This document shows, piece after piece, positions 38,801 to 47,224 of a DNA stretch of 64,000 bases. A program made the position numbers and the translations under genes. Under the pieces are notes generated by a model. The model saw nothing but the letters and a program-made list of their open reading frames with translations. It had not been told where the DNA came from and searched no databases. Source of the DNA: Oreocharis arfaki (lineage: Eukaryota; Chordata; Aves; Passeriformes; Paramythiidae). The stretch is from assembly GCA_013398015.1 (NCBI GenBank), contig VZRR01010924.1, positions 305,523 through 369,522 on the forward strand. The letters are read 5' to 3'. The first letter of the stretch is position 1, and each line of letters starts with the position of its first letter.

Positions 38801-41800
38801 AAAAAAGAAAAACTCAGTATTAAAACAAATTCTCAGGTTTCATATTCCACCCAAGTTTAATCAAAATGTGATTGTGACATTTGGCTTCAAGCAGCAATCT
38901 TGTACGATCTCTGTAATTAAAAACTAAAAACAAGTGTAGCCAACTTCAGCATTATTTGCATTCAACTATATTAAGAAGTCTGTATATTAACACTGTGTCT
39001 CTCAGGTTGTCAGCCCATTTGCTAGACTGCAAATCTAAGGAGTCATGTGCATCACTTTGTAAGCACAGGACTTTAGTCTACATGCCAACCCTACCACACT
39101 ACCTCCAAAAAACCCCAACCAAAGCCAAACAAAACACAAGACACACAAACACAAAGACCCTTCAAAACAAAACGAAACAAGAACTCCTGGCAGATGTGGC
39201 TTCCAACAAGAGATTTAATCCAATTAAAGATTTAATCTAATTTTATCTATCAAATCCATGGGAAGCAAGTTATCTAAGGCATTCTTCCTTCCGTGCCACA
39301 CCCTTTTAACTCCCAAAAGGACAGACAGCCTTTCCTGTCTTCGTAGGTCTCCCTCATGCACAAGGAGAGGAAGGTGAGCAGACGTAGGAACAAGGGTGTG
39401 CAGCAGCCAGCAGATGCAGAGGCACAGGGATATGCCCAAGATTTGTTCTGCACAGAAGCAGACCTTGGTTTGCACCTGCTTATCTCAAATATTCTCCATC
39501 TTACACTGAGCTTGCAAGAGAAGCTCACATTCAATCTAAGTATAAAAAGACACTACAGGAAGATGGGACTGCATTCAGCTGGTGAATTTCTAACACATTT
39601 ATAAAAGGAAATCTGTAAGTTAAAGCTCCCTCAGAGAATATTTTTTCTTGCATGCTGGTGCTACGTAAGTGTAAAACCAAGCCTACTTAAACCTTGGAAT
39701 CAGCTACATACTGCTTGGACCCTGTCAGTCTGCTCCATGTCTTGACTAAATTGAGTGATTTCAGGATAGTCCTGCAGACACTCCTTTTCAGTTAAGTACT
39801 AAATATTTAAAATGCAACTAACAGAAACAATAGCAAACAAACCATCTCACCTGTCTTCTTCATTGGAAAGGCCACAGTTCTGCAGTCTTGAAAGGGCTAA
39901 ACGAAAAAATTGCTCTAGAAAGGAAATATAAACGAGATTAATGAAAACACTCAGTATTTGCCAATACAAAAATAAGCATGTCACCCTGACCATAGTATTT
40001 TTAAACACAGTAGTTTATATGCACTGTGCATAAAAACCTCCAAGTAAGAGCATTTGGAATTTAGGGCCACAGATCAACTAATGATGCCAAAGAAATTCAG
40101 GTTTATCAGAGCTCCTCTCCGAGTTTTTTCTGCCTCAAAACAGAAAATAGAATGAGATTTGTATTAAAAAAAAAAAAATCTTAGTTACAGTAAGTAAGAA
40201 CTGGAAGAATTTCCAAGACCTACATCCTAACTGACTTTGTTTTTTCTTCTACCCACCTTCAGCTGACACAAAAGGGTTCCTAAAGCCAAGGACAGTAACA
40301 GTATTATGGATCTTGGTAGAAGACATCAATCCAGTCTGGGATAAATCTGGACAAGGGCACTTTCCCAGCCCATCTTGGTGGGCAGGCTCCTGCTGGACAC
40401 TCAATTTGCCTCAGAGGAGAAATCAACTCATTCCCAAATGTAGTTTTCCTCACTGTAACCCCAAAAGTGCAGGAAAATGCACCATCCTTGTTACCACTGA
40501 CGGAGGGCATATCAGAAGTCGAAAGCCCAGACTAGGAAGATGCACTGTTCAGTGCTAAAAACTCTGAAACTGGGACTTCACAACCCTTTCCAAAATGGTG
40601 GCTAAGGCCCTTAGGGTGTCTGGCCCTATTTACTCTGCCCTGACCAACAAAGGCAGTGGGAATGAGCCAGCAAACCCTTTGCACAGCTCCAGCATCCAGG
40701 CAGTGTCATCGATTCCCCCCTGCAGCTCCTGTGACACCTTCCCCGGCAGGAGAAGCCAGCTCAGTGTCATGGTTTAGCCCCAGATGGCAAATAAGTGCCA
40801 CACAGCCACTCATTCTCCACCCCTTGACAGGGAGGAGAAGCAGAAAAAGGTAAAATTTGTATGGAAAAGGAAAGAGAGAGGGGAATAAAACCCAAGACAT
40901 TCAGGTGGCTTTACAAGGCATTTAGGTATTTCTGTTTAAAAGTAAGGTACATGGGAAACACAAACCTGCTCTCTTTATTCCATAAGGTAGTTCAAATTTA
41001 TTGCTCCCTTGGAACTCTGCCACTCTGATAAAATCATCAGCGCACAGGAACGGGTATATTTTGTCAACACTGATGGAGGAAAAAAGGAAGAAGTTTCAAA
41101 AATCCACATGATGTACCTGCATAAGCTAGTAAGTCATGCAAATGCTTTGTAAAAAACTCTCTTCATCCTATTATCACCATTTTTATTGTATTATCACCCA
41201 TTTTTAAAAGAAGAAAATCCATGAACACAGAGAAAGCAAGCAGAAGACAGAAAAGGGGAAGATCTTGTAACAGAAAATACAGGCAAAGAGTGAGATAAAA
41301 AGACTTGTCTATTAGTACAATTTATATAGACTCATTAAAATTGTCACACAATTGTGTGACTGCAAGCTTACACCACAAGACCACACATTTAAGAGAATAC
41401 GTAACCCAGGAAAGACAGTGAATAACTTCAGGTTACAAAAGTAAATAATACAGGTAGCAAGGAAAATTAAGAGTTATTATTGTACATGGCAATTCAATAG
41501 ATAAGAACAGGATTTGAAGCAAGGTGTTTTAACTCGAAAATACTATTTCCTGATTTGAGCTGCACTCCTATTCCAAACAAAACGCACTGTATGACTGTGT
41601 TGATGTCAGTAAGTTGTTTGGGGCAACAGGGGTATATCCATGCAGCAAAATAGTATGGAGTTCTCACATCCACATTACATGCATCTTGCATATTACACAC
41701 TCTGGGCTAACTCTAGTAGGGTCCCAACCCCCAGCAGCTGCAGCACAAGGGCTGTGCTGCTGCACTGCATCTTCTGGCTTAAGCAGATGTCTGAAAGGAT

Positions 41801-44800
41801 CCCAGTGCATTCGCACCAGGGCCACCCTGGGATGAGAAGCACAGCATGTGGGGATCACAAGGAGGTTTGCCTCAAAACCACATCCCTCCTGCCAACTAGA
41901 ACATGATGGCGTTATACCTTGTAAGTGTCAAGCTAAAAAGAATAGGTCACTTCTTCTGTCAAAAGACAGGAAGCACAGAAAAGGGCTCTCTCATAGGAGG
42001 GAAGGGACTCTTACTGCCTTAGTGCCAAGTCCAGAGAAATGAGTGAACAGCAGACACAAACATGTCACATGCTACCATGCCCTTGGCTTCACCTTTGAAT
42101 TAAATAAGCACACACTCAGCGTACTGGCTGACTTGGCGGTGATCCTGCATATTAGGTCTTAGATTAAAACGTTAACACAGAAGTATACAGTCATTAGAAA
42201 ACCTAATGTTAATCATAAAAAGCCCCAGTCAGCACATGACTTGTTTGTCCATTAAGAATATTAACAGCTGTTACGAAAACCTTCTCCTTTGGTTTCCCAA
42301 ATCAAATATCTCACTCTTTAAGCTCTATGTATTCAGAAGATACTAAAAATCCCCAAACAACAAAACTACAGCCCACACACCAAGAAATGGGCCATAGCTT
42401 AACTAAGCAAGACCAGCTAGCTTTGAGACACAGTGCACTAAATACCCATATTAAATTTATTAACTTGCTTTGCTGTTCAGAAGCAGCAGGTAAGCTTAGA
42501 CATAATAAATAATTTACCTACTGAGAAGAGATTCTTAATTCTAGCTCTTCTAGCTCTGGTTCCTTTCGAATAAATAATTCTGTGAGGTTAGAAATCCTTT
42601 CAACCTCCCCAGGCTATTACCAAAGTGCACAGAAGAGACCTTCAGCTCATGCAAACTGTCTCTCTATAAAGAAGCTACAGAAATGTATGAGACTCTGTCC
42701 TTAGCTGTGCATGTACTTTCTTCTTGCTGTGTACCTCTGAGTCCATTCCTGCCCCTTGGCTGAACACCAGAGCTACCCTGCTGCACCCAACACACAGACG
42801 GCCTGGGCACAGTCCATGGGCAAGAGAATGAGGACCACCTCACTGGAGCAGGAGCTAATCAAAACTCAAAGACTACAAGTCTGCTTTGGGTGGCACAAAG
42901 TTAATATGCTTCCATGTGCTTTAAAACCCACAATAGCATTAAAATTATAGCCATGTTTTTAATATATAGAAAGTACCGGGGGTGGGGGGGAAGCCATGGT
43001 ATCTTTGTGCAGAGGTTTAAGACTCCTTCAGCCAGGACTCGGTCTAATCTTTCCAAGCTTTCTCAGGCCACTACTCAACGTTTGCTCCAAAATGTGTAAA
43101 TAGCCCAGTTGTACCTCCATCAGCACAGCCCCCAATCCCCACAGAAGACTCACCCCAGTAAAGATTCAAAGGCTGGTTTCAGGAGACAAGTGTCCAATGC
43201 ATTCCTCCTCTCCACAGCTGTAGGTGGCAGCCTGCAAAAAAAGAACTTCAAATAAATAGCAAGACCAGGAATGGGTAGCAGAAACAAGGTAGGGAAACTT
43301 GGACAAATCAAATCAGTGAAAGCTGATTACTGAGTTAAGATCACATCAAGATTTCATTATTCCCTCCCTCTGTGTTATAAAGATGAAACTTTCTCATTGC
43401 AGAGCAATGTAATAACTTTACTTTTACCAGTAAAGGCTTCTATCTCACACTGCTGCTCCAAGAGCACTGTGACCTCCCTAGCACAGAAAGTATCAAAGCA
43501 GGCATAATCAGAAGTGAGAACTCGGGCCCACCTCCAGAGAGGCAGGACTCCTGGGCTCAATCACCCCTGCAGCCATTCCAGATGGCATCCCCATCAGTCC
43601 TCAGGGAGAAGACAGTCTTGTTTAGAGAAGGAAATAGAGCACTTTAAGGAAAATGAGATTCTTTGAGGATAAGTCATTCCTCTCATAATAAGGCTAAGAC
43701 TTACACTTCTAAGCACATTCCTGACCTGGAGATTTAGCCCAATTAATCACAAATATGAAGCCCAGAAGGGAAGGTAAAGTTCAGTGTGAGCAACATGTGC
43801 CTCTGTGTTGCATTAAGAACAGAAGGATGAAACCACCACCTTAGAACCACAAGCCAAACAGACCATTAAGGTTAATTGATTCTGGTAACCTCAAGTTGTT
43901 ATGTGAATACTGACACTGAGAAAGCACCCTGTGAAATCTGTCAGCTGGCCACTTTGTTGTTTTCCAGCATGAGCCTCACAGGTGATATTTTGCAGGACAG
44001 CTTCAGAGAGAAGAGAGGTCTGCTTTCAAGTTTTAGCATAGGTGCTCATTAGTCCCACAGATCTAACTGCAGGAAGTCACAAGCACAAGAGCTGCCTATA
44101 CACGCACTTGAACACGACAAGTGAAACACACCTCTGGTTTAGTAAGTTTTAAGCACTGAAGTTGCCCTCCAAGCTGTGCTAACTTTATTCAGGTATAACT
44201 CAAAATTGCAGATTTGAAAATTTTAAGCCAATGTCCTTCCAACAATTCACTGCTTGTTACAGACAGTTATTGGAAGTGGCTATAAATACTAAACAAACAC
44301 TGGAAACATGACATGGACAAATTCCTTTCTGACAGACACCTTACCACTGTTTTTATAACAGGAACAGCCACTGGACACAGTAGTACAATTGAGCAGGGCA
44401 CCTATGAACAAAGGCTACAGATTTTAGCCTCAATCCCTCCCACCTGTCCAAAACCAAACCAAAACAAACCAACCCCACCACAAAAATACTCAACTGCTGA
44501 ACTTACTGATCGTAACTGATTGTAACTCCACTAGTCACATAGGAAGGAGAAGCCCTCACAGAGGAAGTCTGTCCATAAAAGCTAATCCTGCAAAAAGGGA
44601 AATGTGACAGCATTGTGGTTTTCTGTAAACAGAAACCACAACAGAAAGCTATTCATATCAATTGTACACTATAAACAAGATAAAGGGAACACATTAACCA
44701 CTACTTCTAAAAACTATCACTTATCTTCGTAACACTCTGGTCAGTCCTGGTCACAACTGTGCAAACACCAATGGAAACTCAACTTCAAGTTGGTGCCCTG

Positions 44801-45434
44801 AATTTTAGGTCCCAAGCCACTTGTACCGTGAGCCTGGGCTCACTGCCCTCAAGGGCTGCTGCTGGGCCCCAACAAATTTCAGCTTCTCAAAAGGTGCCCC
44901 CTGCACCTGTAGTTATTCCCATGAGTGGAGAAGGCCTCTCCCACGTCACTTATCAGACATTTAATGGAACAAACTAACACTAAACCTGCATAGGGTGGAG
45001 GGAGATGTGGACACCTTATTTCTGCACTTCATGTATCTCCTCATCTGAACACCTATTTTCATGAACCTCAGAGGGGCTCCCTACCGCTGAGGTCCTGACC
45101 TCTCCACACAACCAGGCTCAAATTAATTACCACGTTTGAAAGAGACACAAGAGAACAGGTGACAGGACAGAACGATCATATTGATTCGCTCAGAGTACCA
45201 ACAAACCTCAACCACAACACACAGAGTAGTAATCACTTATGATGATTACTAGTAAACACTTATGGAGCAACACAAGAACTCAGAGCCACATCTCTCATAA
45301 AGCCATGAGGTGTCTGCACTCCAAACGAACAAAGCATCACTATACCAGTAGAGGTTATTTCTCCACAGATTTCCATGCAGGATACCATACATAACAGCAG
45401 CAGCCAGGATAAAAAACAGAAGAATTCGTTTCAT
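26728..45434 (-). CDS. ST3GAL6: beta-galactoside alpha-2,3-sialyltransferase 6 (ST3Gal VI), nine coding exons
   Basis: Exons, in transcript order: 45434-45346, 43231-43154, 41069-40966, 39914-39851, 34063-33968, 33568-33382, 32317-32180, 28637-28485, 26808-26728. They sum to 990 nt in one open frame, 329 residues; human is 331 as I recall. The Golgi type II membrane enzyme transfers sialic acid from CMP-Neu5Ac to galactose of Gal-beta-1,4-GlcNAc, contributing to sialyl-Lewis X and selectin ligands. Visible: short tail and membrane anchor (about 4-24), stem, L sialylmotif (about 115-160, with CRRCVVVGNGG), S motif (257-279, PTTG to HLAGF), motif III HYYG (291-294) and VS motif with His307 and Glu312. 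Cys118 and Cys271 correspond to the family's conserved disulphide. Every junction is GT/AG and phase-consistent. GFWKKPALN and the L motif distinguish it from ST3GAL4 and ST3GAL3. Confidence 0.95.
26809..28484 (-). other. ST3GAL6 intron 8
   Basis: GT/AG intron in phase 0. Ordinary A/T-rich sequence in which I recognise no repeat or RNA gene. A + strand frame near 27874 begins with a hydrophobic stretch but lacks any family match. Confidence 0.85.
28485..28637 (-). CDS. ST3GAL6: ST3GAL6 coding exon 8: S sialylmotif and motif III
   Basis: 153 bases, phase 0, residues 253-303. It carries the S motif (PTTGLIAITLAF, HICHEVHLAGF), which takes part in donor and acceptor binding and holds Cys271. 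Motif III, HYYG, follows. Two N-glycosylation sequons are visible (NSS at 287 and NET at 295). Acceptor TTTTGTTGTAG, donor GTAACT. Confidence 0.96.
29863..29880. repeat. perfect 18-bp palindrome
   Basis: TCCTGGAGT is followed immediately by its exact reverse complement ACTCCAGGA, with no spacer. It lies in ST3GAL6 intron 7. It could be a dimeric protein-binding site or chance. Confidence 0.6.
30576..30701. repeat. minisatellite, 21-bp unit x 6
   Basis: Six head-to-tail copies of a 21-base unit (ACTGCAGACGTGCAGGCTCTC and variants) lie in ST3GAL6 intron 7. Copies 1 and 4 carry A in place of G at the CpG (ACATG for ACGTG), as expected from CpG decay; the rest are nearly identical. Because 21 is a multiple of three, several frames on both strands stay open across the array, which produces spurious repetitive ORFs. 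Confidence 0.95.
31678..31806. repeat. G/T-rich low-complexity tract
   Basis: About 130 bases built almost only from G and T runs on the + strand (GGGGTTTTGGGGAGG, then many GTTTG units), ending in T8. The gene's transcribed strand therefore reads C/A-rich RNA. Origin unknown. Confidence 0.6.
32180..32317 (-). CDS. ST3GAL6: ST3GAL6 coding exon 7
   Basis: 138 bases, phase 0 at both ends, residues 207-252. GFWKKPALN and QIRILDP are diagnostic of ST3GAL6. Acceptor GGCTGTTGCAG, donor GTATGC. Confidence 0.95.
32318..33381 (-). other. ST3GAL6 intron 6
   Basis: GT/AG intron in phase 0 of 1064 bases. It contains a probable short CR1 fragment (about 32765-32885) on the opposite strand and is otherwise unremarkable. 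Confidence 0.85.
32765..32885 (+). mobile_element. probable CR1 LINE 3' fragment
   Basis: The order of phrases (GGCTGGGTTTGTTCAGCC, a CTATCTGGAAGGGG stretch, AGACTCTTCTCAG, then AGTGAAAGGACAAAGAG) resembles the 3' portion of avian CR1 elements. It appears internally deleted and heavily diverged. It lies antisense to ST3GAL6 inside intron 6. Confidence 0.45.
33382..33568 (-). CDS. ST3GAL6: ST3GAL6 coding exon 6: second half of the L sialylmotif and core
   Basis: 187 bases encoding the last base of the Arg144 codon to Ile206. It begins MNNGPVIGYEEDVGRRTT and includes YPESIFSDPIH, a near match to human ST3GAL6. The DPNTT stretch holds an N-glycosylation sequon. Acceptor CTCTGCAG, donor GTGAGT. 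Confidence 0.96.
33569..33967 (-). other. ST3GAL6 intron 5
   Basis: Short intron of 399 bases that splits the Arg codon in the middle of the L sialylmotif. Nothing else recognised. Confidence 0.88.
33968..34063 (-). CDS. ST3GAL6: ST3GAL6 coding exon 5: first half of the L sialylmotif
   Basis: 96 bases encoding Ser112 to the first two bases of Arg144: CRRCVVVGNGG, then LGEKIDSYDVII. The L motif contributes to CMP-sialic acid binding in this family (GT29). Acceptor TTTGTTCCACAG, donor GTAAAT. Confidence 0.95.
35556..35606. repeat. compound TA/TG/CA microsatellite
   Basis: A run of alternating purine-pyrimidine dinucleotides (TATGTATG, then GCGCAC, then (CA)n, then (TA)n). Such alternating sequence can adopt Z-DNA. 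It lies in ST3GAL6 intron 4. Confidence 0.88.
37629..37655. repeat. perfect inverted repeat, 11-bp arms, 5-nt loop
   Basis: TTCCACTGAAA, loop TACTG, then its exact complement. A hairpin is possible in RNA or single-stranded DNA. It lies in ST3GAL6 intron 4. It is too short for a microRNA precursor. Confidence 0.6.
39851..39914 (-). CDS. ST3GAL6: ST3GAL6 coding exon 4
   Basis: 64 bases encoding the end of Glu91 to Ser112 (FFRLALSRLQNC), matching YFRLALSKLQSC in human. The acceptor is TTTCCTTTCTAG and the donor GTGAGA. It ends just before the L sialylmotif. Confidence 0.92.
39915..40965 (-). other. ST3GAL6 intron 3
   Basis: Intron of 1051 bases with the weak donor GTTTGT. It contains an ERV LTR fragment (about 40765-40900) close to exon 3. 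Confidence 0.83.
40765..40900 (+). mobile_element. fragment of an avian ERV LTR
   Basis: Begins TGTCATGGTTTAGCCCCAG and continues with AGTGCCACACAGCC and GAAAAAGGTAAAA. From memory this is a diverged copy of a very common bird ERVL-type LTR family whose end reads TGTCATGGTTTAACCCCAG. Only about 135 bases are recognisable; I see no second end or target-site duplication. Confidence 0.5.
40966..41069 (-). CDS. ST3GAL6: ST3GAL6 coding exon 3
   Basis: 104 bases encoding Gly56 to the first base of Glu91, including YPFLCADDF and KFELPYG, equivalent to HPFLCAADF and KFDLPYG of human ST3GAL6. The donor is the non-consensus GTTTGT. Even so, the junction restores the frame exactly and gives the same length as human. 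Confidence 0.92.
41070..43153 (-). other. ST3GAL6 intron 2
   Basis: GTGAGT/CATCAG intron of 2084 bases. Nothing recognisable inside; it is A/T-rich with a short G-run near 42980. Confidence 0.85.
43154..43231 (-). CDS. ST3GAL6: ST3GAL6 coding exon 2: stem region
   Basis: 78 bases encoding the end of Trp30 to the start of Gly56 (LPPTAVERRN to KPAFESLL). It aligns without gaps to VAPVEMKRRN and KPAFASLL of human ST3GAL6. The acceptor is TTTTTTTGCAG and the donor GTGAGT, both strong. Confidence 0.93.
43232..45345 (-). other. ST3GAL6 intron 1 (between coding exons 1 and 2)
   Basis: Intron of 2114 bases joining TG|G of Trp30. It contains the candidate cassette exon at 44507-44587. The donor GTATAG is weaker than the internal donor of that candidate exon. 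Confidence 0.8.
44507..44587 (-). CDS. ST3GAL6: candidate 81-nt in-frame cassette exon of ST3GAL6 (hypothetical)
   Basis: Within intron 1, a good acceptor (CCCTTTTTGCAG) and a consensus donor (GTAAGT) enclose exactly 81 bases. They start and end in the same phase as the flanking exons. Inclusion would insert 27 residues after Trp30 without a stop and leave the remaining frame unchanged. The insert is rich in Ser and Thr (10 of 27), which suits an O-glycosylated stem. The human canonical protein, as I recall it, joins the flanking exons directly. This may be an unused decoy exon; no homology supports it, only splice sites and frame. Confidence 0.3.
45346..45434 (-). CDS. ST3GAL6: ST3GAL6 coding exon 1: cytoplasmic tail and membrane anchor
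   Basis: Encodes residues 1-29 and two bases of Trp30. An acceptor (TTGTGTTTCAG) precedes 11 bases of 5' UTR and then the ATG at 45434. The frame is open further upstream to another Met, but that lies beyond the acceptor, so MKRILLFF is chosen as the start. A two-basic-residue head followed by about 20 hydrophobic residues is a typical Golgi type II signal anchor. The donor TG|GTATAG is weak. Confidence 0.9.
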
Positions 45435-45445
45435 GACTGATAAAC

Positions 45446-45652
45446 CTGAAACACAAGAAGAACAAAGCAAGAAACTGAAACACAAGATGAACTAATACAT
45501 TAACTTCTTCTACAGCAACTGGAAACCTACAAAAGAAAAGTTATTGTTATTACAGCCATTCTCTACCCCCACAAGTCTGACAGGTGATCACTTCACTTTG
45601 GTTTATCACACCAAGACTCAGTGTCAGGAGATGAATGCTGCTTTGCACTTAC
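45446..45652 (-). other. short 5' UTR intron of ST3GAL6
   Basis: 207 bases starting GTAAGT and ending in a strong pyrimidine-rich acceptor (TTCTTCTTGTGTTTCAG) directly before the ATG exon. The proposal rests on splice-site quality and on the TATA box just upstream. Confidence 0.5.
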
Positions 45653-45738
45653 CACGTGTGTGTACGCTGCACAGAAGCACAGGTTCAATCTAGGTTCTCT
45701 CTGAAGACATGTTAGAGTAGAACCCTGTTCTGTCCACT
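45653..45738 (-). other. ST3GAL6: predicted non-coding first exon of ST3GAL6
   Basis: About 85 bases between a predicted start site (some 30 bases after a TATA box) and a consensus donor CACGTG|GTAAGT. There is no in-frame ATG continuous with the coding exon. It may be one of several alternative first exons, since mammalian ST3GAL6 uses more than one 5' exon. Confidence 0.45.
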
Positions 45739-45763
45739 GGCAGCCCAAAGAAACCAGCCGGCC

Positions 45764-45769
45764 TTTATA
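45764..45769 (-). promoter_or_regulatory. TATA box of a predicted ST3GAL6 promoter
   Basis: The minus strand reads CTATAAAGG, a good TATA match, 26-31 bases before the predicted first exon. The region is not CpG-rich, as expected for a TATA-type, tissue-restricted promoter. Its activity is inferred from position alone. Confidence 0.45.
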
Positions 45770-47224
45770 GGTACCTGTGCTTCTCCTGTTCCTTGTGCCA
45801 CACGCTATCAGTTTCCATAATTACATGGTTAAACAAGCATTGGCACAGCACAGGAGGCAGATAGGCTGATGCTGATGAAACAGAACAGGGTATGAGCTGC
45901 CACAAATTTCTACTAGTTTTTTTTTTAGGATCACTGAATGTTCTTAAAGTCCAGTTTTGACATCTGAAGCTGCACTGGAACTATTTGCTTATGCCTGCAC
46001 AGTCTTCAGCTCCTGACACAAGCCAAACTTCATTGCTCAAGCGACAGAAAAATGTTATTTTCACACATTACAAAGTGAGGAAGAAAAGTTAGGACCCAAT
46101 CTGTTGAAATTGTGAAGCTATGGAAAAACATGAGAGAAAGTGTTCATTTTGCAAACAGAGTTTACACCTCATTGCACAGTCTAGTGAAAGAAAAATAGAA
46201 ATATCAGACAGAAACTCACGTATCTGGCAAAAAAGACTGAAGGAAAATCAAGTCCTGTATTGCTCACATCTTACACAGTGAGCAGCCTTTTCAGTAGCTA
46301 TGAATGAACTGTTGTTGCTTAATCTTGTGAAAGTCCATTCCAGCCACAAGTTACTGTGGAAATTTACTTGAGAGGTACAACCTTCTAGTATTTCACTTCT
46401 CCCCCATCATGGGAAGCAGGGTCAAAGCACACAGTGGATATACACCTACTTGCCTATCTATATTTTAAACGGAACAAACAGCTGTCCAGCAAAACAAACC
46501 ATATCCAAACATACCGCTTCATTTTCCAAGAGCAGAACCTTGGCCTTTATGGCTTGGATTTTTGCCTTTTTAATTTCCTTTTTTTTTCCTTTCTTTCCCT
46601 TTTGCTTTTTAGTCTCCAGAGCTGCTGTTATTTTAAGCAGCTCTAATGCAATAAAACTCAAGGTGTATATAGTCCAAGTGATTCACAGCAATATGCTTTA
46701 TGCTAGTAATATCTTAAGATCCCATTTTAAAGGCCAAGATACTAGAGAACCTTATGGTTAGTAGAAATTGAAAACCAAATTGCTGCCACTCACACTTCTT
46801 CATCCCTGAAGAAATACCCAACAGTGTCACCATTACTTGAGTGCAACAAGCCACTACTTCCTAAGTCTTTTCCACTCTTATCTTTCACCAGAATTTAACT
46901 GCAGAGTTAGAGATGTGGTTTTATAACACTGTCTACCAGTAACAAAGATGTGCAATGGACCAGGCAGAATCTATCAACATTAAGTATATCCTACAGGCTA
47001 TCCTGCTCTGGAAGAAATACTTCAGAGGCTGCAGCTGTTACAATTCCAACCTTTCAAACCCTCTTTGGGAAGTAGCACTGCCTCCCTTCAGCTCCAATTC
47101 CCTTGACTCTACTTGAAGGGTCACTGCAAATTTGTCTTGACAGTCACTCTCAACTTCTAGAGCAGTCTCTAAGTTTTTGCAGTAATTCAGTAAGAGTCTT
47201 TCCCAAAGACTGCAAAAATAGAGG

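Larger units (their letters stand above)
34064..39850 (-). other. ST3GAL6 intron 4
   Basis: The largest intron, 5787 bases. It contains a TG/CA/TA microsatellite (about 35556-35606), an 11-bp-arm hairpin (37629-37655) and A/C-rich low-complexity sequence near 39100-39180. No coding exon, RNA gene or clear transposon was seen. Confidence 0.82.

Noticed and set aside
45249..45485. Longer N-terminus for ST3GAL6 starting at an upstream in-frame Met
   Set aside because: The upstream Met lies beyond a strong splice acceptor at 45446, and the family begins with a very short cytoplasmic tail, which MKRILLFF provides.
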